Positions 49,602 to 58,720 are shown, numbered from the stretch's first letter. The stretch: 64,000 bases of DNA from Kribbella solani (GCF_014205295.1 NZ_JACHNF010000001.1:5456001-5520000), one strand, 5' to 3'. Made by a program: numbers and translations. The notes: generated by a model not told the origin, from the sequence alone.

Positions 49602-50018
49602 TCAGGCCGGGATGACCGCGTGTACGGTGCGGTGGCCGGCGGCGGTGCGGACGTCCCAGCTGGAGGTGAGCACCTCGACGATCGCCAGCCCGCGGCCGCC
49701 GACCGATTCCGGGTGCGGGTCGGTGATCCGGCGCGGTTCGGTCTCCCCCCGGCCGTCGGTGACCTCGACATGAATCCCGGCCCGGTCGATCCACCAGGCC
49801 GCGCGGACCTCGCCGGCCGGCAGCGGCGGCGCGTACCGGATCGCGTTCGAGAGCAACTCGGACAGCACCAGCTGCGCGTCGTCGCGGGCGGCTTCGGTGA
49901 CCCGGTAACGCTTCAGGTAGGCGGCCAGACGGCGGCGGGCGTCCGCTACCGCGGACACTTGGTGCGGCAGTACGACGTCCACGACGCTCACGTCGGCGGG
50001 CAGGGTCGCAGAGGACAA
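49602..50018 (-). CDS. RsbW-like HATPase anti-sigma regulator
   Basis: The product has 138 residues. The Bergerat-type HATPase_c_2 fold is visible: DDAQLVLSELLSNAIRYAPP (N box), EVTDGRGETEP (G1) and SVGGRGLAIVEVLTSSWDVR (G2). TTG 50018 is the start, backed by GAGGAG seven bases upstream. It probably phosphorylates an anti-anti-sigma partner, as in SigB/SigF-like stress pathways. No partner gene is nearby. Confidence 0.88.
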   Translation of the reverse strand: MSSATLPADVSVVDVVLPHQVSAVADARRRLAAYLKRYRVTEAARDDAQLVLSELLSNAIRYAPPLPAGEVRAAWWIDRAGIHVEVTDGRGETEPRRITDPHPESVGGRGLAIVEVLTSSWDVRTAAGHRTVHAVIPA

Positions 50019-50192
50019 GCAGGGCTCCTCGGGATCGGTTCAGCCACAGGAACTTCTGCCCACGATCCGGCCCCGGAAAACACCCGCAAGTATTCCGTTA
50101 CATAGCCTCGGCGAAGATCACGCCGAAAAGCCCGGAAACCGTGATGAAATCGACGGAATTGAACGTTGCAATAACCGCGCGCATTCTCCCGG

Positions 50193-50996
50193 CTACGTAT
50201 CCATACCGAGTACTCGCACCGCGACGTCCGGGCGGTCGGTGATCACCGCGTCGACGCCGAGTTCGCGGCAGCGGCCGATGTCGGTTTCCGCGTTCACGGT
50301 CCAGACGTGTACCTGGTGCCCGTGCTTGTGCGCCCGGTCCACGTACTCGGGATGCGCGGTGACGATCTCCAGGCTCGGTCCGGCGCACGAAACCCCGGTC
50401 GGCAGCGAACCGTCCCGGAAGCGCAGCGGCACCCGGTCCATCAGCAGTACGGTCCGCAGGCCGGGCGCGGCGGTCCGGATCCGGCGCAGCGACAGCCAGG
50501 AGAAGCTCATCACCCGGACCGGCGACTCCGTTCCGACCTTCGGGTGCGCCCAGCCGTAGCGCGCCAGGGCCTCGATCAGGCGGCGTTCGACCAGCCCGGC
50601 GTACCGGGTCGGGTGCTTGGTCTCGATCGCCAGCTCGACCGGGCGGCCGGCGTCGCGGACCGTCGCCAGCAGGGTCTCCAGCGTCAGCACCTTGCGGACG
50701 TCCAGGCCCGGCAGCTCGGCGTCCTCGTCCAGATCGGCCCACGGGTGCTTCCAGGAGCCCCAGTCGTACGACTCGAGCTCCTCCAGGCGCATCGTGGACA
50801 GGACGCCGCGCCCGTTCGAGGTCCGGTCGATCCGCCGGTCGTGGACGCAGACGAGATGCCCGTCGGCGGTCAGCCTGACGTCACACTCGAGCGCGTCCGC
50901 GCCGACTTCGATCGCCCGCTGGTACGCCGCCAGCGTGTGTTCGGGATTCACCGCACTGGCGCCACGATGGGCAACAACACTCGGGAGTTTCCCCAT
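50193..50996 (-). CDS. glycerophosphodiester phosphodiesterase
   Basis: The product has 267 residues. VVAHRGASAVNPEHTLAAYQRAIEVGADALECDVRLTADGHLVCVHD (HRG, E-D metal and catalytic residues) and ELAIETKHPTRYAG are the GDPD TIM-barrel signature. It releases glycerol-3-phosphate from lipid headgroups. It lacks a signal peptide, so it acts in the cytoplasm. It is divergent from a dehydrogenase gene 40 bp away. Confidence 0.92.
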   Translation of the reverse strand: MGKLPSVVAHRGASAVNPEHTLAAYQRAIEVGADALECDVRLTADGHLVCVHDRRIDRTSNGRGVLSTMRLEELESYDWGSWKHPWADLDEDAELPGLDVRKVLTLETLLATVRDAGRPVELAIETKHPTRYAGLVERRLIEALARYGWAHPKVGTESPVRVMSFSWLSLRRIRTAAPGLRTVLLMDRVPLRFRDGSLPTGVSCAGPSLEIVTAHPEYVDRAHKHGHQVHVWTVNAETDIGRCRELGVDAVITDRPDVAVRVLGMDT

Positions 50997-51036
50997 ACCG
51001 GGAAACTCTTTCACACCGGCGGTAAAGATAGGCGTC

Positions 51037-52026
51037 ATGGACATGCGGGCAATCGTGCTGGCGGGTCCGGTCGCACCGGAGGAACTACGGGTCCGGACGG
51101 TACCGGTCCCGGAGCCACCGGACGGCTGGGTACGGATCAAGGTCGAGGCGTTCGGGCTGAACCGCTCGGAGTACCACCTGCGCGCCGGGCTGGCGGGGAA
51201 CGCGCGGTTCCCGGTCATCCCGGGGATCGAGGCGGCCGGGACCGTCGACCTGGCGCCCGGCGGCGAGTTCGCGCCCGGGCGGCAGGTGGTCGCGATGATG
51301 GGCGGGATGGGCCGCGAGTACGACGGTGGGTACGCCGAGTACACCGTCGTCCCCGCGTCGTCGGTGATCCCGGTGAAGACCGAGCTGGACTGGGCCACGC
51401 TGGGCGCGCTGCCGGAGATGCTGCAAACGGCGCACGGCTCGCTGTACACGGGCCTTGCGATCGAGCCGGGTCAGACGCTGCTGGTTCGCGGCGGTACGTC
51501 GTCGGTCGGCGTCGCGGCGGCCGTACTCGCCAAGGAGCGTGGACTGACCGTACTGTCCACCACCCGCAACCCGGATCGGGTCGAGCTGCTGCGTACCCTC
51601 GGCGTCGACCATCCGATCGTGGACGACGGCAACGTCGCGGCGAAGGTCCGTGAGATCGTTCCCGACGGCGTACACGCGGCGCTCGAACTGGTCGGGACGA
51701 ACGTGCTGCCGGACACGCTTCGGGCCACCGCCGTGCACGGCACGGTGTGCTTCACCGGCATGCTCAGCGACAGTTGGACGATCCCGGATTTCTACCCGAT
51801 CGGCTACCTTCCGAACGGCGTCCGGCTGACCGCGTACGGCGGCGAGAGCTCGGATCTGCCGGCGGAGGCGTTCCAGCGGTACGTCGACCTGGTCGCGGCC
51901 GGCCGGCTGCCGATCCGGATCGACCGGGTCTTCACCATGGACGAGATCGGCGCGGCGCATCGTCTGATGGAGGACGGCGGCGCGGTCGGCAAGCTCGTGG
52001 TCCGGATCTCCAGGCCATCACACTGA
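51037..52026 (+). CDS. zinc-binding alcohol dehydrogenase-like MDR
   Basis: The product has 329 residues. VEAFGLNRSEYHLRAGL, GIEAAGTVDLAPGGEFAPGRQVV, LLVRGGTSSVGVAAAVLA (NADP fold) and VVRI end are typical of MDR oxidoreductases of quinone/enone-type; the catalytic zinc Cys-His set is not complete. Start ATG 51037 or 51043 both fit. The substrate is unknown. Confidence 0.85.
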   Translation: MDMRAIVLAGPVAPEELRVRTVPVPEPPDGWVRIKVEAFGLNRSEYHLRAGLAGNARFPVIPGIEAAGTVDLAPGGEFAPGRQVVAMMGGMGREYDGGYAEYTVVPASSVIPVKTELDWATLGALPEMLQTAHGSLYTGLAIEPGQTLLVRGGTSSVGVAAAVLAKERGLTVLSTTRNPDRVELLRTLGVDHPIVDDGNVAAKVREIVPDGVHAALELVGTNVLPDTLRATAVHGTVCFTGMLSDSWTIPDFYPIGYLPNGVRLTAYGGESSDLPAEAFQRYVDLVAAGRLPIRIDRVFTMDEIGAAHRLMEDGGAVGKLVVRISRPSH

Positions 52027-52110
52027 GCAGACCCGTGCGCCGACCCGCGCGGCGCTCGGCGCGCGGGCGGTGCATGGCGCGCGAGGCGGTTGTGATGACC
52101 TGGATTCGCT

Positions 52111-53448
52111 CTACCCGGTCGCCTCCTGCAGTTGTGGCGCGCGGCCGGCTGGGCGGGGTAGGCCGTAGTGGTCGCGGAGGGTGGTGCCGGTGTACTCGGT
52201 GCGGAACAGGCCGCGGGCCTGCAGGATCGGGATCACCTCGTCGACGAACGTGGTGAGCCCGGACGGGAGCACCGGCGGCATGATGTTGAACCCGTCCGCC
52301 GCGTCCGCCTCGAACCAGTGCTGGATCGCGTCCGCGACCTGCTCGGGTGTACCGGTGAACGTCCGATGCCCGCGCCCACCACCCAGCCGGCCGATCAGTT
52401 CGCGTACGGTCAACCGCTCCCGCCGCGCGAGCGTCACGATCAGCGTGTACCGGCTCTTCGCCCCCTCGATCTCGTCCTCGTCCGGAAGCTCCGCGGGAAG
52501 CTGCTGATCGAAGGGCAGCTCCTCCGGCGCCACCCGCAGCGTCTTCGCCAGCTGCAGCCGCGCGTACTCCGGCCGGATCAGCTCGTCCAACTGCCGCTCC
52601 AGCGCCTCGGCCTCCGCGACCGTGGACCCGATCACCGGCACGATCCCGGGCAGGATCTTCACCGACGAAGGGTCCCGCCCGAGCGCGGCCGTACGCGCCT
52701 TCAGGTCGCGGTAGAAGTCCTGCGCGTCTTCCAGCGTCTGCTGCGCCGTGAACACCGCCTCGGCGTACCGCGCCGCCAGCCCCTTGCCGTCCTCCGACGA
52801 CCCGGCCTGAACGATCAGCGGGTGCCCCTGCGGCGATCGCGGCAGGTTGAGCGGCCCGCGGACCTGGAAGTGCCGGCCGACATGGTCGATGGGTACGACC
52901 CGCTCGTCGACCGCCCACACGCCGGAAGCCTTGTCCGCGACGGTGGCGTCGTCCTGCCACGAGTCCCACAGCTTGTACGCCACCTCAAGGAACTCCGCCG
53001 CCCGTTCGTACCGCTCCGCGTGAGCCGGTTGATCGGTCAGGTTGAAGTTCCGTGCCGCCTCCGGGCCGGCCGTGGTGACCACGTTCCAGCCCGCGCGTCC
53101 ACCGCTGACGTGGTCGATGCTGGCGAACCGCCGGGCCAGGTTGAACGGGTCGTTGTACGTCGTCGACGCCGTCGCGATCAGTCCGATCCGCGAGGTCACC
53201 ACGGCCAGCGCGGTGAGCAGTACGGTCGGATCGAGCGCACCCGCCGGGCGGCGCCCGACCGTACCCCAGAGCACCGGGGAGTCGGCGAAGAAGATCGAGT
53301 CGAACTTCCCACGCTCCGCTGTCCGGGCCAACTCCTGGTAGTGCTCGATCTTCACGTTCGCGTACGGGTCGCTCTCGGGCAGCCGCCAGGACGCCTCGTG
53401 GTGGCCCGTACTCATCAGGAACGCGTTCAAGTGCAATTGCCTGCTCAT
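52111..53448 (-). CDS. FMN-dependent alkane-sulfonate-type monooxygenase (NtaA/SsuD family)
   Basis: The product has 445 residues. LLM-class TIM barrel with HLNAFLMSTGHHEASWRLP, SIFFADSPVLW, GRAGWNVVTTAGPEAARNF and HPLIVQAGSSEDG. It is the NtaA/SnaA/DszA subfamily that needs a partner reductase, encoded at 56018. ATGA overlap with the ABC ATPase start sets it at the end of the sulfonate operon. It likely desulfonates an organosulfur compound to sulfite under sulfur limitation. Confidence 0.88.
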   Translation of the reverse strand: MSRQLHLNAFLMSTGHHEASWRLPESDPYANVKIEHYQELARTAERGKFDSIFFADSPVLWGTVGRRPAGALDPTVLLTALAVVTSRIGLIATASTTYNDPFNLARRFASIDHVSGGRAGWNVVTTAGPEAARNFNLTDQPAHAERYERAAEFLEVAYKLWDSWQDDATVADKASGVWAVDERVVPIDHVGRHFQVRGPLNLPRSPQGHPLIVQAGSSEDGKGLAARYAEAVFTAQQTLEDAQDFYRDLKARTAALGRDPSSVKILPGIVPVIGSTVAEAEALERQLDELIRPEYARLQLAKTLRVAPEELPFDQQLPAELPDEDEIEGAKSRYTLIVTLARRERLTVRELIGRLGGGRGHRTFTGTPEQVADAIQHWFEADAADGFNIMPPVLPSGLTTFVDEVIPILQARGLFRTEYTGTTLRDHYGLPRPAGRAPQLQEATG

Positions 53449-54161
53449 GCCGAAACTCCCAATGCATCGAGAAGCCGCGACCGGACCGCGGCGAATCCTG
53501 GATCGGCCGGGCTCCGCGGCGCGGCGAGCTCGACCACCTCTTCCGCGACGATCCGGCCCTGGTCCAGCACGATCACCCGATCGGCCAGCACGATCGCCTC
53601 GTCCACGTCGTGCGTCACCAGCAGGACGGCGGGTTGGTGCGCGGCGCACAACTTCCGCAGCAGGACATGCATCTTCAGCCGGGTCAGCGCGTCCAGCGCA
53701 CCGAACGGTTCGTCCGCGAGGAGCAGTTCGGGTTCGCGTACGAGGGACCGCGCCAGCGCGACCCGCTGCTGCTCGCCACCGGACAACTCGCTCGGCCAAG
53801 CGTTCTCCCGCCCGGCCAGCCCGACTTCTTCCAGACTAGTCCGGCCACGCTCGGCGGCACCGTTCAGCCCAAGGACGACGTTGTCCAACACCTTTGCCCA
53901 GGGCAACAAGCGGGAATCCTGGAAGACCACCGACACCTGCGCCGGTACGGCCAGCTCGCCGGTCCCGTCGACATCGTGATCGAGCCCGGCCAACGCCCGC
54001 AGCAAGGTGCTCTTACCCGATCCGCTCTTACCCAGCAGAGCAACGAACTCACCCGGCGCGATGTCCAGATCCAGCCCGTCCAGCACGGCACGATCGTCGT
54101 ACCGGCGGACGAGGTTCCGTACCTGAACGGTCGCGGTCAGGAGGCTAGCGTTCGGCGCCAT
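53445..54161 (-). CDS. ssuB: sulfonate ABC transporter ATPase
   Basis: The product has 238 residues. Walker A LLGKSGSGKSTLL, signature LSGGEQQRVALARSLV and Walker B ELLLADEPFGALD are intact; VSVVFQDSRLLPW is the Q-loop of the SsuB/TauB group. AAGGAGAG precedes ATG 54161. It overlaps the permease end by 25 bp. It powers import of sulfonates. Confidence 0.93.
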   Translation of the reverse strand: MAPNASLLTATVQVRNLVRRYDDRAVLDGLDLDIAPGEFVALLGKSGSGKSTLLRALAGLDHDVDGTGELAVPAQVSVVFQDSRLLPWAKVLDNVVLGLNGAAERGRTSLEEVGLAGRENAWPSELSGGEQQRVALARSLVREPELLLADEPFGALDALTRLKMHVLLRKLCAAHQPAVLLVTHDVDEAIVLADRVIVLDQGRIVAEEVVELAAPRSPADPGFAAVRSRLLDALGVSA

Positions 54162-54976
54162 GTCAGGGCTCTCCTTTGGATCAGGCGGACGGCCGCGTCG
54201 GAGAGCAGGCCGAGGATTCCGTACACGACCAGGCCGACGATGATGATGTCGGTCTGTCCGTACGTGCGGGCCAGTTCCATCATGTAGCCGATTCCGCTGG
54301 TGGAGTTGATCTGTTCGACGACGACCAGCGACAGCCACGCGCCGGTGACCGCGAACCGTAGGCCGAGCAGGAATCCGGGCAGTGCGCCCGGCAGCACCAC
54401 GCGCCGGATGAACTCCCACTGCGACAGGCCGACGGTCTGAGCCAGCTCGACGTACCGGCTGTCGATCGTCCGCAGACCGTTGTGGGTGTGGATGTAGATC
54501 GGCACGAACGCCCCGAGCAGGATGGTGACGATCTTCATCGGCTCACCGATCCCGAGCCAGAGGATCAGCAACGGCAGCAACGCCAGCGACGGAATCGCGC
54601 GCTTGATCTGGATCGGCCCGTCGAGCACGGCTTCGCCGAGCCGGGACAGACCGGAGACCAGCGCCAGCACGACGCCCAGCACGATGCCGAACGCGAGCCC
54701 GATCAGTGCGCGCTGCGCGGACGTCCACAGGTTCGACTGCAGGCGGCCGTCGGCGATCAGGTCACCGGCCGTCGTCACCACGGTCCAGGGCGCGGACAGT
54801 ACTCGTTGGTCGATCCAACCGGTTGCCGAGCCGATGCTCCAGATCGCGAGCAGCAGCACCGGACCGATCGCGGCACCGAACCTGATCGGCTTCCCCGGCC
54901 CCAGCCGCCGGCGGCGTACGACCGGCCGCGCCGCCGCCGCGCGGGCACGCAGCCCGGGCAGCGTGGTCGCACTCAT
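54137..54976 (-). CDS. ssuC: sulfonate ABC transporter permease
   Basis: The product has 279 residues with six or so membrane helices. The EAA loop is seen as VELAQTVGLSQWEFIRRVVLPGALPGFLLGLR. This is the SsuC/TauC family (BPD_transp_1). It overlaps the binding protein stop by four bases (ATGA). Confidence 0.93.
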   Translation of the reverse strand: MSATTLPGLRARAAAARPVVRRRRLGPGKPIRFGAAIGPVLLLAIWSIGSATGWIDQRVLSAPWTVVTTAGDLIADGRLQSNLWTSAQRALIGLAFGIVLGVVLALVSGLSRLGEAVLDGPIQIKRAIPSLALLPLLILWLGIGEPMKIVTILLGAFVPIYIHTHNGLRTIDSRYVELAQTVGLSQWEFIRRVVLPGALPGFLLGLRFAVTGAWLSLVVVEQINSTSGIGYMMELARTYGQTDIIIVGLVVYGILGLLSDAAVRLIQRRALTWRRTLAS

Positions 54977-56025
54977 TTCACGCCGCCTTTGATCGCGTCC
55001 GTGGCGACGGTCTGGAACCGCAGGTCGTACAGGTCCTTGGCCTGGATCACCGGGTTGCCGGTCTCCTTGGCGAGTAGGTCGATCGTCTCTTGCTGGCGCT
55101 GGATCGCGCTACTCCAGTCCGCCGGGATGTCCGGGTGACCGGCGTTGTCGACCAGCCATTGCCCGTCCGCCTCGGAAAGGCCCTGGTCCTTCACGTAGTA
55201 CCCGGCGATCCATTCCTTGGGGTGCTTGTCGATCCATTCCTGGGCGATTCCCCAGGCGGCGACGTACGCCCGGATCGCGGCCGCCTTGGCCGGATCCTGG
55301 AGTGATTCGACCGGCCCGTACAGGTGGCCGGCGTCGTCGCGCAGCCCGTGATCGATCGTGGCCGCGCCGTCTTTGCCGTACTTGGCCAGGTACCGCTTGA
55401 TCTGTACGCCGCCGATCGGCGCCACGTCGACCTGCTTGCCGGCCAGCGCCTGCGCGTACACGTCACCCGTACTGGGCAACTCGACCAGTTTGACGTCGTC
55501 CTTGGTCAGGCCGGCCTTCTGCAGCACCTTGAGGATCAGCGCGCCCTGCGCCTGGCCGGGGCTGTACGCGATCTTCTTGCCGCGCAGGTCGGCGAGCGTC
55601 CGCACCGAGACACCGGGCGCGATCCCGAGCTTGTAGATCGGATGCGCGAGCGGCTCCTGGCGGAACTTGGAGGCGACGATCTTGACGTGCAGACCGGTCC
55701 AGGTGGCGTGGATCGACGGGATCTCGGCGACCGATCCGAGGTCCAGCGCGTGCGCCCGGAACGCCTCGGTGGTCTGCGGACCGCCGCTCAGGTTGGCGAA
55801 CTGGACGTACTTCGAGACCTTGTCGTACTGACCGGACAGCTTCAGCGCGACCTCGGTCGCGGGATCGCCGACGACGATCTTGGCGCCGTCCGGAACGGTG
55901 GTCGGCAGCGCCGCGTCCAGCGACAGCTTGCCGGCGGATTCGCTTCCCGCGGCGGCGTTGCCACCGCATCCGGTCGCCAGGGCGGCGACGGCGAAGAGAG
56001 CAGCAATGATTCGTTTGCTAGGCAT
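54973..56025 (-). CDS. ssuA: sulfonate-binding lipoprotein
   Basis: The product has 350 residues. A lipoprotein signal ends in ALATGCGG (Cys about residue 20). The SsuA/NMT1-like fold with KLSGQYDKVSKYVQFANLSGGPQTTEAF and IAPGVSVRTLADLRGKKIAY should bind sulfonates outside the membrane. It starts eight bases inside the end of the flavin reductase gene. Confidence 0.93.
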   Translation of the reverse strand: MPSKRIIAALFAVAALATGCGGNAAAGSESAGKLSLDAALPTTVPDGAKIVVGDPATEVALKLSGQYDKVSKYVQFANLSGGPQTTEAFRAHALDLGSVAEIPSIHATWTGLHVKIVASKFRQEPLAHPIYKLGIAPGVSVRTLADLRGKKIAYSPGQAQGALILKVLQKAGLTKDDVKLVELPSTGDVYAQALAGKQVDVAPIGGVQIKRYLAKYGKDGAATIDHGLRDDAGHLYGPVESLQDPAKAAAIRAYVAAWGIAQEWIDKHPKEWIAGYYVKDQGLSEADGQWLVDNAGHPDIPADWSSAIQRQQETIDLLAKETGNPVIQAKDLYDLRFQTVATDAIKGGVK

Positions 56026-56578
56026 GGTGTGCTTTCGAGGTGGCCGTGACATTGACATAGCTTCCGTCGTGGTACAGCAGGGGTTCGTGCTCGCGGCGCT
56101 CGGTGTGAGTGGCCAGGCGGGCGACGACCAGGTAGTGGTCGCCGACCGCGAACCGGTGTTCGACCTGCGCGCGCAGGAAACTCGGCGCCTCGTCGAGCAC
56201 GGGTTCGCCGGTGCGCAACCGGGACCAGCGGGTCGGTTCGGCGAACCGGTCGATCCCGCTGGTGGCGAACCGGCCGGCGATGGCGTGCTGGTCGGCGGAC
56301 AGGAAGTTGATCACGACGCTGCTCGTCGTACTCACGGTCGGCCAGCTGGACGCGCTGGTGGCGATCGCGAACGAGACCAGCGGCGGCAGCAGGCTGATCG
56401 AGACCAGTGACGTCGCGGTGAAGCCGGCCGGGCCGTGGCCGGCGTCGGCGGTGATCACCACGACGCCCGCGGCGTGCCGGCGGAAGACGGACTTGTAGAC
56501 GTCGGCGTCCACGATCCGTTCCTCGGCTCGGTCGGGGACAACGGACAGGGCAGGACGATTCAGGGCAGGCAAAGACAT
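56018..56578 (-). CDS. flavin reductase (NADH:FMN)
   Basis: The product has 186 residues. The split-barrel FMN-binding family is shown by FRRHAAGVVVITADAGHGPAGFTATSLVSISLLPPLVSFAIATSASSWP and GDHYLVVARLATH. It supplies reduced FMN to the monooxygenase at the operon's end. GAGGGAGAG lies before ATG 56578. It is the first full gene after a short leader peptide. Confidence 0.92.
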   Translation of the reverse strand: MSLPALNRPALSVVPDRAEERIVDADVYKSVFRRHAAGVVVITADAGHGPAGFTATSLVSISLLPPLVSFAIATSASSWPTVSTTSSVVINFLSADQHAIAGRFATSGIDRFAEPTRWSRLRTGEPVLDEAPSFLRAQVEHRFAVGDHYLVVARLATHTERREHEPLLYHDGSYVNVTATSKAHHA

Positions 56579-56695
56579 GTCTCTCCCTCGGAACCGGGGC
56601 AGGGACGACCGGCAGCATGAAGGCACACCGGGCGGGGTGGAGGCCGGCGAAGCTGGCGCCTGACCTCGTGAGAACGCGCGTTGCGGGGAACCGCG

Positions 56696-56767
56696 TCACC
56701 GACAGGTGGCGCTCGCCGTCCGGAGCAGATCGATGACGCGACGGCGGGTGAGGAAGGTCGTCGTCAT
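56696..56767 (-). CDS. 23-aa leader peptide of the sulfonate operon
   Basis: A 23-residue frame lies 117 bp ahead of the flavin reductase. It starts MTTTFLTRRRV and ends DLLRTASATCR, the R-R-H/V-DLxR-x-x-S-x-x-C pattern of actinobacterial leader peptides found upstream of sulfur genes (recalled). In mycobacteria cysteine-rich uORFs act as cysteine-responsive attenuators (known). Here the terminal Cys codon may make ribosome stalling depend on Cys-tRNA supply. Confidence 0.75.
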   Translation of the reverse strand: MTTTFLTRRRVIDLLRTASATCR

Positions 56768-56795
56768 GTCAGCCATCTTCGCATCTATGTCTACT

Positions 56796-56814
56796 ACCTA
56801 ACTAGACAATCTCG
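56796..56814. promoter_or_regulatory. candidate operator upstream of the leader peptide
   Basis: GTCTA and TAGAC arms separated by 9 bases (GTCTAGTTAGGTAGTAGAC on the minus strand) lie about 30 bp upstream of the leader start. It may be a sulfur-regulator site or part of the promoter. Confidence 0.4.
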
Positions 56815-56869
56815 TGATCTGGACCGGGCGCCCTCACATCCGCCGCCGGGGATGCGTTCTACTTGCGTG

Positions 56870-57361
56870 ATGGCTCGGGAAAAGGTCGTACTGCCGCCGT
56901 TCCAGGCGCTGATCGACGCGCACTGGCGGGACGTGGCCAGGCTGGCGCGGGCGATGGCCGGTGACGACGGTGACGACGTCGCGCAACGCGCCTGGGAGAA
57001 GGCGTACGCGGCGTACCCGGCGCTGACGTCGGCGAAGAACCTGCGTAGCTGGCTGCTGACCATCACCGCCCGGTGCGCGACGGACGTGCACCGGGCGCGG
57101 AAACCACAGCGGTCGCTGGACGAGGCGCCGCCGGTCGCGGTCGACGGCCCGGAGGCCGCCGAGTGGCCGGACCCGGACCTCTGGCGGGCGGTCAACGAAC
57201 TCCCGGAGCGGCAACGCTTCGCGATCACGCTCAAGTACGTCGGCGACCTGGACCACCATGGCGTGGCCGCCGCTCTGGACACCACGCCGGCCGCATCACG
57301 CCGGCTCGTCAGCGACGCGCTGGCGACCCTGCGGGGCAAACTCGGAGTACACCATGACTGA
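56870..57361 (+). CDS. sigma-70 family (ECF-like) factor
   Basis: The product has 163 residues. Region 2 is seen in LIDAHWRDVARLARAMAGDD.DDVAQRAWEKAYAAYP and LRSWLLTITARCATDVHR; region 4 in LPERQRFAITLKYVGDLDHHGVAAALDTTPAASRRLVSDALATLRG. ATG 56870 is divergent from the sulfonate operon. Its last eight bases overlap the MGMT gene start, so it probably directs or co-occurs with DNA alkylation repair. Confidence 0.85.
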   Translation: MAREKVVLPPFQALIDAHWRDVARLARAMAGDDGDDVAQRAWEKAYAAYPALTSAKNLRSWLLTITARCATDVHRARKPQRSLDEAPPVAVDGPEAAEWPDPDLWRAVNELPERQRFAITLKYVGDLDHHGVAAALDTTPAASRRLVSDALATLRGKLGVHHD

Positions 57362-57920
57362 TCTCGAGAGCCGGCTGACCCGGCTCAGCACCCCTGACCT
57401 GAAACCACCCGTCCTTCCGGACGCCGACGTCGCCTACACCCTGCACGACACCCCGATCGGCACGCTGCTGCTGGCCGTCGCGAGCGGCCGGGTGGTGGCC
57501 AGCTCCTTCGGTGACGAGGAGACGATGACCGGACGGCTCGCCCGCGCGGTGTCCCCACGCGTACTGCGGCAGGCGCGCCCGCTGGACGGTCTGCGCCGCC
57601 AGCTCGACGAGTACCTGACCGGGGCTCGTCAGACCTTCGACGTCGAGGTGGACCTGGTGCTGGCGACGCCGTTCCAGCGGCTCGTACTGAACGACCTTCC
57701 GGACCACACCTCGTACGGCCGGACGACCAGCTACGGAGCGGTTGCCCGTGACATCGACAAGCCGAAGGCGGCCCGCGCGGTGGGTACGGCACTGGGCGCG
57801 AACCCGGTCTGTGTCGTGCTGCCCTGCCACCGGGTGGTCGGCGCGAACGGAGCCCTGACCGGATATGCGGGCGGGCTGGACGCCAAACTCTATTTGCTGA
57901 ATCTCGAAGCAAAAAGCTGA
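57354..57920 (+). CDS. methylated-DNA-protein cysteine methyltransferase (Ogt/MGMT)
   Basis: The product has 188 residues. The active site VVLPCHRVVGANGALTGYAGGL (PCHR) at about residue 160 and SYGAVARDI ahead of it identify the MGMT family, which removes alkyl groups from O6-guanine. The N-terminal ~65 residues resemble the Ogt domain. ATG 57354 lies within the sigma gene's end, so expression is coupled. Confidence 0.92.
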   Translation: MTDLESRLTRLSTPDLKPPVLPDADVAYTLHDTPIGTLLLAVASGRVVASSFGDEETMTGRLARAVSPRVLRQARPLDGLRRQLDEYLTGARQTFDVEVDLVLATPFQRLVLNDLPDHTSYGRTTSYGAVARDIDKPKAARAVGTALGANPVCVVLPCHRVVGANGALTGYAGGLDAKLYLLNLEAKS

Positions 57921-57964
57921 GTTTTCCGGAATCGCCCGGAATGGTTTTAGACTGAATGCAGAAA

Positions 57965-58004
57965 GAAGCAGATCCCCAGTGTGGAGTGGGGATCTGCTTC
58001 TTTT
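57965..58004. terminator. bidirectional terminator with T-tracts
   Basis: GAAGCAGATCCCCA (57965-57978) pairs with TGGGGATCTGCTTC (57987-58000) across an 8-base loop, followed by TTTT on the plus strand; the other strand also has a T-rich flank. It ends both MGMT and the convergent methyltransferase transcripts. Confidence 0.92.
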
Positions 58005-58009
58005 ACTTG

Positions 58010-58693
58010 TCAGGAAGTCGCGGGCTGGTGCAGCTCCAGGATCAGCCGGCGGCGGCCGCCCCAGTCGCGTTTGTAGACCTTGAAGTCGTCGATTCCGGCC
58101 GCCGCGCAGAGCCGGCCGTAGCTGATCTCGTCGTGGATGAAGTGCACGCTGCTGCGGTCGTCGTCGTGCTCGGTGGTGACGATCCGGTGCTCCGGTCCCT
58201 GCCGCATCCCGTTCGCGATCTCGGCCGCGGTCGCCGGGCCCCAGACCGGTCCCTCGATGATCGCGATCCCGCCCGGTTTGAGTACCCGGGAGATCTCGCA
58301 GATGGTGGAGAGCTGCTCGTCCTCGGCGAACAGCTCGTGGAACGCCGTCCAGAGGCAGATCACGGCGTCGAACGAGTCCCACTTGTACGGCAGGTCGGTC
58401 ATCGAGCCGATCGCCCAGTCGACCGCGAGCTCTTCCTCGGCGGCGCGGGCCTGACCGGCTTCGATCAGGTTCGGCGAGATGTCCAGGCCGCGGACGACCT
58501 TGCCGGCGCGGCGCAGCGGAAGCGCGACCCGCCCGTACCCACAGCACAGGTCCAGGACGGTCTCGCGGCCGACGAGCAGTTCCTCGACCGCTTGTACGAT
58601 CGCCGCGTCCCGCTCCGGCGTCGTACGGGCGGCCAATCCGTCGGCCCCGAGTTCCGCGTACTCGGCCCGGCTGCGCAATGCGGAGTTCAGCAT
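58010..58693 (-). CDS. class I SAM-dependent methyltransferase
   Basis: The product has 227 residues. VLDLCCGYGRVALPL (motif I), LAVDWAIGSMTDLPYKWDSFDAVICLWTAFHELF (motif II/III) and VLKPGGIAIIEGP show the Rossmann methyltransferase fold. The substrate is unknown. It is convergent with the MGMT gene and 27 bp downstream of the CytX-like gene on the same strand. Confidence 0.88.
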   Translation of the reverse strand: MLNSALRSRAEYAELGADGLAARTTPERDAAIVQAVEELLVGRETVLDLCCGYGRVALPLRRAGKVVRGLDISPNLIEAGQARAAEEELAVDWAIGSMTDLPYKWDSFDAVICLWTAFHELFAEDEQLSTICEISRVLKPGGIAIIEGPVWGPATAAEIANGMRQGPEHRIVTTEHDDDRSSVHFIHDEISYGRLCAAAGIDDFKVYKRDWGGRRRLILELHQPATS

Positions 58694-58720
58694 GACCGCC
58701 AGTATTCCGGTCCGCGCGGG

